Positions 43,418-53,058 of a DNA stretch of 64,000 bases are shown here, in pieces. A program made the translations under genes and the position numbers. Origin of the DNA: an uncultured Pelagibacteraceae bacterium (lineage in GTDB: Bacteria > Pseudomonadota > Alphaproteobacteria > Pelagibacterales > Pelagibacteraceae); the NCBI GenBank assembly GCA_902543295.1, contig CACBXW010000004.1:112808-176807 (forward strand), read 5' to 3'. The notes beneath the pieces are model-generated. The model saw nothing but the letters and a program-made list of their open reading frames with translations, searched no databases and had not been told where the DNA came from. Every line of letters starts with the position of its first letter. Position 1 is the stretch's first letter.

Positions 43418-43494
43418 ATCAATTAAGCTAATGTTTTACACTATTATTCTAATTGGACAATTATAAACAATCATATATAAAGCACCAATAATTT

Positions 43495-43579
43495 GGGCGA
43501 GTGGCGGAATTGGTAGACGCGTTGGTCTTAGGAACCAATAGTGCAAACTGTGAAGGTTCGAGTCCTTTCTCGCCTACCA
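43495..43579 (+). tRNA. tRNA-Leu (anticodon TAG)
   Basis: A class II tRNA of 85 bases with an encoded CCA. The acceptor arms GGGCGAG and CTCGCCT pair. The anticodon stem TTGGT/ACCAA frames the loop CTTAGGA, giving anticodon TAG for CUN leucine codons. A long variable arm follows and the T-loop is TTCGAGT. Its 3' end lies only 6 bases before the trigger factor start. Confidence 0.95.
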
Positions 43580-43585
43580 TATTTT

Positions 43586-45055
43586 ATGAAAGTAACAGTA
43601 GAAAATAAAAAAGGTTTAGAAAAAGATATAAAAGTCTTTATTGATAAAAAGACTATATCTGGATATCTCGATGAAAAATATGATGAAATCAAAAAAGATG
43701 TAGTATTAAAAGGATTTAGACCAGGTAAAGTTCCAACAGAAATTTTAAAAAGACAATTTGGAAAAGCTGTATACGGAGAAGTAATTGATAAAGTATTAAA
43801 AGATACAACAACTAAAGCTTTAGAAGATAATAAAATTAAACCAGCGGGTCAGCCCAAGATTGATCTAAAGTCATTTGGTGAAGGAAAAGATTTAGAGTAC
43901 ACAATTTCAGTAACAGAATTACCTAATGTAGAAGTTGGATCATTAAAGGATTTAAAAGTAGACGAGTATGTTGTTAAAATCGATCCTAAAGAAACAGATA
44001 AAAGAATCGATCAAATAGCCAAAACTCAAAAAAACTTTAAAGATGCTGAAGAGAATTATAAAGCTAAAGAGGGTGATTTAGTTGTTTTTGATTATAAAGC
44101 AACAGTTGATGGTAAAGATTTTAAAGGAAATGAGGGAAAAAATACTCAATTAGAACTTGGAAAAGATTTATTTATTAAAGGATTTGATAAGCAATTAGAA
44201 GATGTCAAAAATAAACAAGATAAAAAAGTAGAAGTTAAACTGCCAGAAAACTTTCCAGAAAAAGAAGTGGCTAATAAATCCGCAGTGTTTGATTGTAAAA
44301 TAACAGCTGTAAAAAAACCTGATGAAACGAAAATTGATGACAATTTCGCAAAAAATTTAGGAGCAAAAGACTTAAATAATTTAAAAGAATTAATATCTAA
44401 ACAAATCAATGATGAATTTAAAAATTCATTGGAAATGATTTCAAAAAAACAAATTTTAGAACAAATTGAAAAACAAAAACTTGATCAGTTACCAGCCAAC
44501 CTTATTGAACAAGAAGTAAATATATTATCTCAAGGTATGAAGGAAGAAGAAAAGAAAAAAAATATTAAATACTTTGAGGAGCAAGCTAAAAAAAGAATTA
44601 AAACTGGTTTAATTTTAAATGCATTTGGTGAAAAAAATAAAATTAAAGTATCTCAAGAAGAGCTAAATGCAGAAATACAAAAGCAGTTTAGAATGATGCC
44701 TGGACAAGAAAAAATGGTCAAGGAATATTATGAGAAAAATCCAGGAGCGATAGAGAGTTTAAGAGGTTCTATTTATGAAGAAAAAATAATTGGTGAACTT
44801 AAAAAAATTGCAAAAGTAAATAAAAAAGAAATTAGCAAAGAAGAAGCTGAAAAAATATTAAAAGAGGAGAATGAAAAAAATCTAAAAGAACAAGAGAAAT
44901 TAGCAAAATTATCTGAAGGTGCCGATGATAAAGTAAAAGAGAAAAAAGAAGTTAAGTCAGAAGATAAAAAAGAAAAGAAAACAGCTAAACCATCTAAAGC
45001 TCCAAAAAAAGTAGCAAAAAAAACTAAATCAACAAAAAAAGTTAGCAAAAAGTAA
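43586..45055 (+). CDS. tig: trigger factor, ribosome-associated chaperone
   Basis: A 489-residue peptidyl-prolyl isomerase and chaperone at the ribosome exit tunnel. The N-terminal ribosome-binding domain includes GFRPGKVPTEILKRQFG (the signature loop), followed by the FKBP-type PPIase domain (YKAKEGDLVVFDYKATVDGK near residue 155) and a helical chaperone domain. From about residue 415 there is a long Lys/Glu-rich tail ending in repeated KKTKSTKK units, so it is about 55 residues longer than the E. coli protein. I chose the ATG at 43586; a longer frame would run through the tRNA. It is followed by clpP, as is usual. Confidence 0.95.
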   Translation: MKVTVENKKGLEKDIKVFIDKKTISGYLDEKYDEIKKDVVLKGFRPGKVPTEILKRQFGKAVYGEVIDKVLKDTTTKALEDNKIKPAGQPKIDLKSFGEGKDLEYTISVTELPNVEVGSLKDLKVDEYVVKIDPKETDKRIDQIAKTQKNFKDAEENYKAKEGDLVVFDYKATVDGKDFKGNEGKNTQLELGKDLFIKGFDKQLEDVKNKQDKKVEVKLPENFPEKEVANKSAVFDCKITAVKKPDETKIDDNFAKNLGAKDLNNLKELISKQINDEFKNSLEMISKKQILEQIEKQKLDQLPANLIEQEVNILSQGMKEEEKKKNIKYFEEQAKKRIKTGLILNAFGEKNKIKVSQEELNAEIQKQFRMMPGQEKMVKEYYEKNPGAIESLRGSIYEEKIIGELKKIAKVNKKEISKEEAEKILKEENEKNLKEQEKLAKLSEGADDKVKEKKEVKSEDKKEKKTAKPSKAPKKVAKKTKSTKKVSKK

Positions 45056-45086
45056 TCACAAGTTGTATAAGTAAATCGAATCACTT

Positions 45087-45698
45087 ATGACAACAAAAAT
45101 TCCTGAACACTTAAGTACTTTGATCCCAATGGTAGTTGAGCAATCAAGCCGTGGTGAAAGAGCTTATGATATTTATTCAAGATTATTAAAAGAGAGAATT
45201 GTTTTCGTCGTTGGACCAATTAACGATGCAGTTGCATCTTTAGTTACTGCTCAATTATTATTTTTAGAGTCTGAAGATCCTAAAAAAGAAATATCATTAT
45301 ATATTAATAGCCCAGGTGGATTAGTTACAGCAGGTTTAGGAATTTATGACACAATGCAATATATTAAACCTGAGGTCAGCACATTATGTATTGGTCAAGC
45401 TGCAAGTATGGGATCATTTTTGTTAGCAGCTGGATCCAAAGGTAAAAGATTATCATTGCCAAATTCAAGAATTATGGTTCATCAACCATCTGCAGGTTTT
45501 CAAGGTCAAGCAACTGATATAGAAATTCATGCTAATGAGGTTATGTCTTTGAAAAAAAGATTAAACGAAATTTATTCTAAACACACAGGTAAGTCAGTTG
45601 ATCAAATCAAAGAAGCTTTGGAGAGAGACAATTTTATGACTCCAGATAACGCAAAAGATTTTGGTTTGATCGATAAAGTAGTGGAAAAAAGAGACTAG
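45087..45698 (+). CDS. clpP: ATP-dependent Clp protease proteolytic subunit
   Basis: A 203-residue serine protease that forms a double heptameric barrel. Catalytic Ser107 is in [15 protein letters not shown] and His132 in [10 protein letters not shown], 25 residues apart as in E. coli. N-terminal [20 protein letters not shown] and [13 protein letters not shown] are highly conserved. ClpX, encoded 89 bases downstream, unfolds its substrates. No Shine-Dalgarno sequence is seen. Confidence 0.97.
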   Translation: MTTKIPEHLSTLIPMVVEQSSRGERAYDIYSRLLKERIVFVVGPINDAVASLVTAQLLFLESEDPKKEISLYINSPGGLVTAGLGIYDTMQYIKPEVSTLCIGQAASMGSFLLAAGSKGKRLSLPNSRIMVHQPSAGFQGQATDIEIHANEVMSLKKRLNEIYSKHTGKSVDQIKEALERDNFMTPDNAKDFGLIDKVVEKRD

Positions 45699-45787
45699 AC
45701 AACAATATATAGTTTATTCACAACCTATACTTGATTAAGAAGTAATCTTTGTAATAAAGTATTCAAATTGATTCGTTATAAAAAACT

Positions 45788-47050
45788 ATGAGCAACAATA
45801 ATAAAAATATTCTTTACTGTTCTTTCTGTGGAAAGAGTCAACACGAAGTCAGAAAATTAATTGCTGGCCCAACTGTTTTTATTTGTGATGAGTGTGTTGA
45901 ATTATGTATGGACATCATCAAAGAAGAGAGTAAAGATACTTTTGTAAAACATCAAGATGGATTACCATCACCAAAAGAGATCTGTGCAGTTCTAGATGAT
46001 TATGTAATTGGACAAGATCATGCAAAAAAAGTTTTATCAGTTGCAGTCCATAATCATTACAAAAGATTAAATTACGAAAATAAAACAAGCAAAAATGTAG
46101 AACTTTCAAAATCAAATATTCTGTTAGTTGGACCAACAGGATGTGGAAAAACATTATTAGCACAAACTTTAGCAAGAATTTTAGATGTGCCATTTACAAT
46201 GGCAGATGCAACTACATTAACAGAAGCTGGATATGTTGGTGAAGATGTTGAAAATATTATATTAAAATTATTACAAGCAGCAGATTACAATGTTGAAAAA
46301 GCACAAAGAGGAATTGTTTACATTGATGAAGTAGACAAAATTAGTAGAAAATCAGAAAACCCATCAATTACTAGAGATGTATCAGGTGAAGGTGTTCAAC
46401 AAGCTTTATTAAAAATAATGGAAGGAACAGTTGCTAGTGTACCCCCACAAGGTGGAAGGAAGCATCCACAACAAGAATTTTTACAAGTAGACACGACTAA
46501 CATTCTATTTATATGTGGTGGTGCGTTTGCAGGTTTAGATAAAATAATTTCACAAAGAGACAAAGGTTCATCTATTGGGTTTGGTGCTGAGGTTAAAAGT
46601 TTAGAAGATAAAAAAGTAGGTGAGTGGATGAAGAATCTTGAGCCAGAAGACTTATTAAAATATGGACTGATACCAGAATTTATAGGAAGATTACCAATAA
46701 CTGCTACTTTAGAGGATCTTGATGAAAAATCTTTAGTTAAAATTTTATTAGAACCAAAAAATTCTTTAATTAAGCAATATCAAGAGTTATTTAAATTAGA
46801 GGGTGTCAAACTTACTTTTAAAGATCAATCAGTTAAAGACATTGCCAACAAGGCCATATCTAAAAAAACTGGAGCAAGAGGTTTGAGATCGATTCTAGAA
46901 AATATATTATTAAAAACAATGTTTGATCTTCCAAGTCAAGATAACATTGAAGAAGTTATAATTGATTCTGGTGCGGCGAAAGGTGTATCAGCGCCTGTTA
47001 TCGTTCATTCAAAGAACAAAACTAAAACTGATAAGACTTCAGCAGCATAA
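45788..47050 (+). CDS. clpX: ATP-dependent Clp protease ATP-binding subunit ClpX
   Basis: A 420-residue AAA+ unfoldase. The N-terminal C4 zinc finger is [14 protein letters not shown] followed by CDECVELC (residues 10-40). The Walker A motif GPTGCGKT is at 115-122 and Walker [10 protein letters not shown] at 176-184; the GYVGEDVE pore-loop region and ARGLRSI sensor 2 are present. The [16 protein letters not shown] entry motif is typical. It delivers tagged substrates to ClpP and lies in the standard clpP-clpX-lon order. Confidence 0.97.
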   Translation: MSNNNKNILYCSFCGKSQHEVRKLIAGPTVFICDECVELCMDIIKEESKDTFVKHQDGLPSPKEICAVLDDYVIGQDHAKKVLSVAVHNHYKRLNYENKTSKNVELSKSNILLVGPTGCGKTLLAQTLARILDVPFTMADATTLTEAGYVGEDVENIILKLLQAADYNVEKAQRGIVYIDEVDKISRKSENPSITRDVSGEGVQQALLKIMEGTVASVPPQGGRKHPQQEFLQVDTTNILFICGGAFAGLDKIISQRDKGSSIGFGAEVKSLEDKKVGEWMKNLEPEDLLKYGLIPEFIGRLPITATLEDLDEKSLVKILLEPKNSLIKQYQELFKLEGVKLTFKDQSVKDIANKAISKKTGARGLRSILENILLKTMFDLPSQDNIEEVIIDSGAAKGVSAPVIVHSKNKTKTDKTSAA

Positions 47051-47112
47051 TTTCACGTTAATAAACCATAATTTCCTATTGCATTATAAAATATAATATC
47101 CATATTTCTCTA

Positions 47113-49500
47113 ATGGATATAAAAGTGACATTACCGTTATTACCATTAAGAGACATTGTAGTTTTTCCAAGTATGGTAATCCCTTTATTTGTCGGAAGAG
47201 ATAAGTCCATCACTGCATTAAATGAAGTAATGAAAGGTGATAAAAAAATTGTTCTTGTGACACAAAAAAATTCTGAAGTTGATGACCCAAAGAAAAATGA
47301 TGTTTTCACTTATGGTTGTGAAAGTAATATCTTACAGTTACTTAAACTTCCAGATGGAACTGTTAAAGTATTAGTTGAAGGTACCAAGAGAGTTAAAATA
47401 ATTGATTTTAAAGATGATGAAAAGTTTATTAAATGTTCATTCGAGTATCAAAAAGATATTATTTCAAAAGATGACGACCTTCTCCCATTAAGTTTAACTG
47501 CTATAAAAAGATTAGAAAAGCTTACTACAGTTAATAAAAAAATATCTTCCGAGACAATTAACAATATTAAACAATTAAAAGATCCATCAAAAATTGCCGA
47601 TAATATTATTTCACACATCAATGCAAGCATCTCTGAAAAACAACAAATCTTCGAAACTTTAGATGTAAAGAAAAGATTAAATAGTGTGATTAAAATCATG
47701 GAAAATGAGGCAAGCATCATTGGTGTTGAGAAAAGAATAAGAGGAAGAGTTAAAACTCAAATGGAGAAAACTCAAAGAGAGTATTATTTAAATGAACAAT
47801 TAAAAGCTATTCAAAAAGAATTGGGTGAAATTGAAGATGGTAAGGATGAGACTACAAGCTTAAAAAAATCAATTTTGAAGGCAAAGATGCCAAAAGAAGT
47901 TGAAAAGAAATGTATGTCCGAATTAAAAAAATTAAAAAATATGAGTCCAATGTCAGCTGAGGCAACTGTTGTAAGAAACTACTTAGATTGGATGATAGAT
48001 TTGCCATGGTTTAAAAAAGATAAAGTGGATATAGATTTAAACAAAGCACTAAAAATTTTAGAAGAAGACCACTTTGGATTAGAAAAAGTTAAAGAGAGAA
48101 TAATAGAATTTTTAGCCGTGCAAAAAAGAATGGATAAAATTAAAGGCCCTATATTATGTTTAGTAGGTCCACCAGGTGTTGGAAAAACTTCTTTAGGTAA
48201 ATCAATAGCTAAGGCAACCAACAGGCAATTTGTAAGAATGTCTCTAGGCGGAGTAAGAGATGAAGCGGAAGTAAGAGGTCATAGAAGAACTTATATCGGT
48301 TCACTGCCTGGAAAAATTATACAAATGATGAAAAAAGCAGGAACTAAAAATCCTTTATTTTTATTAGATGAAATTGATAAAGTTGGAAACGATTATAGAG
48401 GTGATCCATCATCAGCTTTATTAGAGGCATTAGATCCTGAACAGAATACAACATTTAATGATCATTATCTAGAAGTTGATTATGATTTATCAGATGTTAT
48501 GTTTGTAACAACAGCAAACACACTGAATATACTTCCCCCACTTTTAGATAGAATGGAAGTCATAAGAATTCCAGGATATACAGAAGATGAGAAGATTAAT
48601 ATTGCCAACAAATATTTACTTCCTAAACAAATCAAAGATAACGGTGTTAAAGAAGGTGAAATGAAGTTAGCTGACCAAACAATTAAAGAAATTATTAGAA
48701 GTTACACAAGAGAGAGTGGAGTTAGAAATTTAGAGAGAGAAATATCTAAAGTAACAAGAAAAGTTGTGAAAAAAGTAGTCAACAATGAAGAAAAGAGTGT
48801 TGAAGTTAATGAAAAAAATATACCTGACTTCCTCGGAATTAAGAAATTTAAATTTGGTGAATTAGAGGCAAAAGATAAAGTTGGAATAGTTATAGGTTTA
48901 GCTTGGACAGAGTTTGGTGGCGAAATATTAAAAGTTGAAACTGTTAATATGCCAGGTAAAGGCAGAATGCAAATAACTGGTAAGTTAGGTGATGTAATGC
49001 AAGAATCTGTAAAAGCAGCAAAATCTTATGTTAGATCAAAATGTTTAGAGTTTGGAGTAACTCCTCCACTATTTGAGAAAAAAGATTTTCATATTCACGT
49101 TCCAGAAGGTGCAACACCAAAGGATGGACCTTCTGCAGGTATAGCTATGGTTACATCAATAGTATCTTCAATTACCAAAGTTCCAGTTAAGAGAGAAATT
49201 GCTATGACTGGAGAGGTAACCATTACAGGTCAAGTTTTACCTATTGGTGGACTCAAAGAAAAACTATTAGCAGCTCATAGAGCAGGTGTTAAAAAAGTTT
49301 TAATACCTAAAGAGAACGAAAAAGATTTAGTTGATGTACCAAAAAAAGTGAAAGATGATATTGAAATAGTTCCAGTAGAAACCGCAGATGAAGTAATTAA
49401 AATAGCTTTAACTAAAGAATTGAAGCCTACTGAATGGACTGAAGTAGATAAATTAACCGAAACTAAAAAAGACGATAAATCTCAAGCTAGTATTCAGTAA
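47113..49500 (+). CDS. lon: Lon protease (ATP-dependent, LonA)
   Basis: A 795-residue hexameric AAA+ protease. The N-terminal substrate-binding domain starts LPLLPLRDIVVFPSMVIPLF. The Walker A motif GPPGVGKTS is at residues 352-360, and Walker B LLDEIDKVG follows. The C-terminal protease domain has the Ser-Lys dyad: Ser674 in PKDGPSAGIA and Lys717 in GGLKEKLLAA, with the same 43-residue spacing as in E. coli. It degrades misfolded and regulatory proteins. It is followed by two tRNAs, with no hupB gene between as many alphaproteobacteria have. Confidence 0.97.
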   Translation: MDIKVTLPLLPLRDIVVFPSMVIPLFVGRDKSITALNEVMKGDKKIVLVTQKNSEVDDPKKNDVFTYGCESNILQLLKLPDGTVKVLVEGTKRVKIIDFKDDEKFIKCSFEYQKDIISKDDDLLPLSLTAIKRLEKLTTVNKKISSETINNIKQLKDPSKIADNIISHINASISEKQQIFETLDVKKRLNSVIKIMENEASIIGVEKRIRGRVKTQMEKTQREYYLNEQLKAIQKELGEIEDGKDETTSLKKSILKAKMPKEVEKKCMSELKKLKNMSPMSAEATVVRNYLDWMIDLPWFKKDKVDIDLNKALKILEEDHFGLEKVKERIIEFLAVQKRMDKIKGPILCLVGPPGVGKTSLGKSIAKATNRQFVRMSLGGVRDEAEVRGHRRTYIGSLPGKIIQMMKKAGTKNPLFLLDEIDKVGNDYRGDPSSALLEALDPEQNTTFNDHYLEVDYDLSDVMFVTTANTLNILPPLLDRMEVIRIPGYTEDEKINIANKYLLPKQIKDNGVKEGEMKLADQTIKEIIRSYTRESGVRNLEREISKVTRKVVKKVVNNEEKSVEVNEKNIPDFLGIKKFKFGELEAKDKVGIVIGLAWTEFGGEILKVETVNMPGKGRMQITGKLGDVMQESVKAAKSYVRSKCLEFGVTPPLFEKKDFHIHVPEGATPKDGPSAGIAMVTSIVSSITKVPVKREIAMTGEVTITGQVLPIGGLKEKLLAAHRAGVKKVLIPKENEKDLVDVPKKVKDDIEIVPVETADEVIKIALTKELKPTEWTEVDKLTETKKDDKSQASIQ

Positions 49501-49547
49501 TAAACAATTTACATTATAATAACCTTGATGTAATAGTACCATGTTTT

Positions 49548-49623
49548 GGGCGGTTAGCTCAGTTGGTAGAGCATCTCGTTTACACCGAGGGGGTCAAAGG
49601 TTCGAGTCCTTTACTGCCCACCA
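49548..49623 (+). tRNA. tRNA-Val (anticodon TAC)
   Basis: A 76-base tRNA with encoded CCA. Acceptor arms GGGCGGT and ACTGCCC pair with one G-T. The anticodon loop TTTACAC gives anticodon TAC. The D-arm (TAGCTCAGTTGGTAGAGCA) and T-loop (TTCGAGT) are standard. It is 6 bases before tRNA-Asp, so the two are probably one transcript. Confidence 0.96.
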
Positions 49624-49629
49624 GAACAC

Positions 49630-49706
49630 GGGGGTGTAGCTCAGTTGGTTAGAGCGATCGCCTGTCACGCGATAGGTCGAGGGTTCGAGTCCCTTCACTC
49701 CCGCCA
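49630..49706 (+). tRNA. tRNA-Asp (anticodon GTC)
   Basis: A 77-base tRNA with encoded CCA. Acceptor arms GGGGGTG and CACTCCC pair with one G-T. The anticodon stem ATCGC/GCGAT frames the loop CTGTCAC, giving anticodon GTC. The T-loop is TTCGAGT. The nuoA start lies 83 bases downstream. Confidence 0.96.
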
Positions 49707-49752
49707 TCAAATAAATGAATAAAATAGACCTTTAAAATGTGACCTATCTGCT

Positions 49753-49771
49753 CTTTTAGTTGATCTAAAAG
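49753..49771 (+). other. small hairpin in the nuoA leader
   Basis: Arms CTTTTAG and CTAAAAG pair perfectly over 7 bp with a TTGAT loop, 18 bases before the nuoA ATG. No long T run follows, so it is not a terminator. It might stabilise the processed 5' end of the nuo transcript after tRNA removal, but the stem is short and AT-rich. Confidence 0.3.
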
Positions 49772-49789
49772 GTGCTATATAGACTCATC

Positions 49790-50158
49790 ATGCTTGCGGA
49801 ATTTTTAAAAGATTATTTGCCAATAATTGTATTTTTACTGGTTGCACTCGTATTAAGTGTAGCATTTGTGGCGATCAATTATTTAGCATCTCCAAAAAAT
49901 CCAGATCCAGAGAAACTATCTGCATATGAGTGTGGTTTCGAACCATTTAGTGACTCTAGAATGGAATTTGATGTTAGATTTTATCTTGTTGCAATATTAT
50001 TTATTATTTTTGATTTAGAAATCGCTTTTCTATTTCCCTGGGCAATATCTTTAGGCAAAATCGGAATATTCGGATTTACATCAATGATGATCTTTTTATT
50101 TATTCTTACTATTGGTTTTATATACGAATGGAAAAAAGGAGCATTAGACTGGGAATAA
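49790..50158 (+). CDS. nuoA: NADH-quinone oxidoreductase subunit A
   Basis: A 122-residue membrane subunit of complex I with three helices. [21 protein letters not shown] (about 43-63) is the conserved loop lining the quinone channel, and [11 protein letters not shown] in the second helix carries the conserved acidic pair. I chose the ATG at 49790, since an extension to an upstream TTG adds residues not typical of the family. It is first in the 14-gene nuo operon, with one base before nuoB. Confidence 0.95.
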   Translation: MLAEFLKDYLPIIVFLLVALVLSVAFVAINYLASPKNPDPEKLSAYECGFEPFSDSRMEFDVRFYLVAILFIIFDLEIAFLFPWAISLGKIGIFGFTSMMIFLFILTIGFIYEWKKGALDWE

Positions 50159-50159
50159 A

Positions 50160-50681
50160 ATGAATTTAGAGGAAAGAAAAAAAAATATTCCAGAGGAATT
50201 TAAGCAATTAGCGCAAGATTTCAGTGATAATGGTTTTATAACAACATCTCTTGATAATCTAGTTAACTGGGCTAGAACTGGATCATTACATTGGATGACT
50301 TTTGGTCTTGCATGTTGTGCAGTCGAAATGATGCAAACTTCAATGCCAAGATATGATTTAGAAAGATTTGGCGCTGCCCCTAGAGCTTCACCTAGACAAT
50401 CAGATGTTATGATTGTTGCTGGAACTCTTACAAATAAAATGGCTCCAGCACTAAGAAAAGTTTATGACCAAATGCCAGAACCAAGATATGTAATTTCCAT
50501 GGGAAGTTGTGCAAATGGTGGAGGATATTATCATTACTCTTATTCTGTAGTAAGAGGATGCGATCGTATTGTACCAGTTGATGTATATGTTCCTGGGTGC
50601 CCTCCTTCTGCTGAAGCACTTTTATATGGCATAATGCAACTTCAAAAGAAAATCAGAAACAAAGGTTCTCTGGAAAGATAA
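50160..50681 (+). CDS. nuoB: NADH-quinone oxidoreductase subunit B
   Basis: A 173-residue Fe-S subunit that carries cluster N2, the last electron carrier before quinone. The ligands lie in [10 protein letters not shown] (the adjacent cysteine pair), [17 protein letters not shown] and [16 protein letters not shown]. It sits at the junction of the hydrophilic and membrane arms with NuoD, NuoH and NuoI. Length and motifs are standard. It starts one base after nuoA. Confidence 0.97.
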   Translation: MNLEERKKNIPEEFKQLAQDFSDNGFITTSLDNLVNWARTGSLHWMTFGLACCAVEMMQTSMPRYDLERFGAAPRASPRQSDVMIVAGTLTNKMAPALRKVYDQMPEPRYVISMGSCANGGGYYHYSYSVVRGCDRIVPVDVYVPGCPPSAEALLYGIMQLQKKIRNKGSLER

Positions 50682-50684
50682 AAA

Positions 50685-51275
50685 ATGCAAAACATCCAGG
50701 ATTTAGAAAAAATTTTGAATTCAGAACTAAATACTAAAATAAAAAGTTCTTTAATCAAACATAATCAAATTTACTTAAAAATTGATGAAACGGACTTAAC
50801 AGAGGTTATTTTGTTCTTAAAAACAAATTCAAAAACAAAATTTAGACAATTGATAGATATTACTGCTGTAGATTTTCCTGAAAATGAAATTAGATTTAAA
50901 TTAGTTTATCTATTGTTAAGTCATGAATTTAATCAAAGAATTATAATAGAGATAGATGTAAAAGAAAAAGAAATAGTTGGCTCAATAACATCTATATTTC
51001 CTGCTGCAAATTGGATGGAAAGAGAAGTATTTGACATGTATGGAATTGATTTCAAAGATCATCCAGACCTAAGAAGAATACTTACTGATTATGGTTTTGA
51101 AGGACATCCATTAAGGAAAGATTTTCCTTTAACAGGTCATAATGAAGTTAGATACAGTCATGAAACTAAAAAAGTTATTTATGAACCAGTAAAATTAGAG
51201 CAAAATTATAGAAACTTCGATTATGAAAGTCCTTGGGAAGGTACTAAGTATATAAAAGAACAAACTAAAGAATAA
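50685..51275 (+). CDS. nuoC: NADH-quinone oxidoreductase subunit C
   Basis: A 196-residue hydrophilic-arm subunit (30-kDa type). [20 protein letters not shown] (about 104-123) followed by [20 protein letters not shown] is the family signature. It is separate from NuoD, unlike the NuoCD fusion of E. coli, as is usual in alphaproteobacteria. Its stop shares one base with the nuoD start. Confidence 0.96.
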   Translation: MQNIQDLEKILNSELNTKIKSSLIKHNQIYLKIDETDLTEVILFLKTNSKTKFRQLIDITAVDFPENEIRFKLVYLLLSHEFNQRIIIEIDVKEKEIVGSITSIFPAANWMEREVFDMYGIDFKDHPDLRRILTDYGFEGHPLRKDFPLTGHNEVRYSHETKKVIYEPVKLEQNYRNFDYESPWEGTKYIKEQTKE

Positions 51276-52450
51276 TGGCAAAAGAAACTAAAACTTTGAA
51301 TTTAAATTTTGGACCTCAACATCCAGCAGCTCATGGAGTTTTGCGATTAATATTGCAGTTAGATGGCGAAATTGTTGAAAAAGCAGATCCACACATTGGT
51401 TTATTGCATAGAGGGACAGAAAAATTAATTGAAAATAAAACTTATACCCAAGCCGTTCCGTATTTTGATCGACTAGATTATGTCGCACCAATGAACCAAG
51501 AACACGCTTTTGCCTTAGCAATTGAAAAAATTCTAAAAATAGAAGTTCCAATAAGAGCTCAATACATAAGAGTAATGTTTTGTGAGATTGGAAGAATACT
51601 TAGTCATATTTTAAATGTCACAACACAAGCGATGGATGTTGGCGCATTAACTCCAACTTTATGGGGATTTGAAGAGAGAGAAATATTAATGGGTTTTTAT
51701 GAAAAAGTTTCTGGTTCTAGATTGCATGCCAATTATTTTAGAGCTGGAGGAGTACATCAAGATCTACCAAAAGGATTAGATAAAGAGATCGGAAAATTTT
51801 GTGAAAGATTTCCAAAAATAATAAATGATTTAGAATTACTTTTAACCGATAACCGAATATTTAAGCAAAGGAACGTTGATATAGGAGTAGTATCAAAACA
51901 AGATGCTCTCGATTATTCTTTTTCTGGTGTTATGTTGAGAGGATCTGGCGTTCCCTGGGATTTAAGAAAATCCCAGCCTTACGATTGTTATGAACAATTC
52001 GAATTTAAAATTCCAGTAGGAAAAAATGGTGATTGTTACGACAGATACCTGTGCAGAATTGAAGAAATGAAAGAAAGTGTAAATATAATAAATCAATGCT
52101 TGGCAAATTTACCAGTAGGACCAATTAAAACTGATGATGGAAAAATCAGTCCACCACCAAAAAAAGAAATAAAACAATCTATGGAAGCATTGATCCATCA
52201 TTTCAAGTTATATACCGAAGGTTATAGAGTTGATAAAGATGAAATATATACAGCTGTAGAGGCTCCCAAAGGAGAATTTGGTGTTTACTTAATTTCTGAT
52301 GGTTCAAGCAAACCTTACAAATGCAAAATTAGAGCTCCAGGATTTTCTCATTTGCAAGCGATGGATTACTTAATTAAAGGTCATATGTTGGCTGATGTTC
52401 CTGCAGTTTTAGGTTCAATGGATATTGTTTTTGGAGAGGTAGATAGATAA
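51275..52450 (+). CDS. nuoD: NADH-quinone oxidoreductase subunit D
   Basis: A 391-residue quinone-site subunit (49-kDa type). [15 protein letters not shown] near residue 10 has the conserved histidine that contacts quinone. [31 protein letters not shown] and the late [19 protein letters not shown] are diagnostic. The hydrogenase-type metal cysteines are absent, as expected for complex I. Its stop overlaps the nuoE start by one base. Confidence 0.97.
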   Translation: MAKETKTLNLNFGPQHPAAHGVLRLILQLDGEIVEKADPHIGLLHRGTEKLIENKTYTQAVPYFDRLDYVAPMNQEHAFALAIEKILKIEVPIRAQYIRVMFCEIGRILSHILNVTTQAMDVGALTPTLWGFEEREILMGFYEKVSGSRLHANYFRAGGVHQDLPKGLDKEIGKFCERFPKIINDLELLLTDNRIFKQRNVDIGVVSKQDALDYSFSGVMLRGSGVPWDLRKSQPYDCYEQFEFKIPVGKNGDCYDRYLCRIEEMKESVNIINQCLANLPVGPIKTDDGKISPPPKKEIKQSMEALIHHFKLYTEGYRVDKDEIYTAVEAPKGEFGVYLISDGSSKPYKCKIRAPGFSHLQAMDYLIKGHMLADVPAVLGSMDIVFGEVDR

Positions 52451-53058
52451 TGGCTGTTAAAAAAATATCAAAAGTTCAACCTGAAAAATTTGAGTTTAAT
52501 AAAAAAAACAAAGAAACCGCTGATAGTGTTATTAAAAATTATCCTTCTGGAAAACAGCAAAGTGCAGTTATGGCTTTATTGTACTTAGCACAAAAACAAA
52601 ATGATAATTGGATACCCTTAAGTGCAATGAAATACATAGCAAAGTATTTAGACATGCCATACATAAAAGTATATGAGGTGGCTACATTTTATAGCATGTA
52701 TAATTTAACTCCTGTTGGTAAATATTTTTTTCAAATATGTACTACAACTCCATGTATGTTAAGAGGCGCATACAATCTAGTAGATGTTTGTAAACGAAAA
52801 ATTTCTGAGGAAGAAAATCGTTTGTCAGAGGATGGAAAAACTTCTTGGTTAGAAGTAGAATGTTTAGGTGCTTGCGTGAATGCTCCAATGCTTCAATTAA
52901 ATGACGACTATTATGAGGATTTAGATCCAATAAAACTTGAGCAAATAATAAATAAAATAAGTAATGATGAAGTTCCACAACCAGGATCCTATAGAGGCAG
53001 ATTAAGTTCTGAACCAGAGAATACTAGAAAAACATTAATAGGTAATAAAAATGCTTGA
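52450..53058 (+). CDS. nuoE: NADH-quinone oxidoreductase subunit E
   Basis: A 202-residue thioredoxin-fold subunit carrying the 2Fe-2S cluster N1a. Ligands are in [11 protein letters not shown] (about 97) and [12 protein letters not shown] (about 137). The N-terminal helical region includes [18 protein letters not shown]. It docks to NuoF at the NADH end of the enzyme. The last eight bases overlap the nuoF start. Confidence 0.96.
   Translation: MAVKKISKVQPEKFEFNKKNKETADSVIKNYPSGKQQSAVMALLYLAQKQNDNWIPLSAMKYIAKYLDMPYIKVYEVATFYSMYNLTPVGKYFFQICTTTPCMLRGAYNLVDVCKRKISEEENRLSEDGKTSWLEVECLGACVNAPMLQLNDDYYEDLDPIKLEQIINKISNDEVPQPGSYRGRLSSEPENTRKTLIGNKNA

Noticed and set aside
43541..43585. An N-terminal extension of trigger factor
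   Set aside because: The added frame runs through the tRNA-Leu gene, and family N termini begin at MKVTVENKKG (43586).
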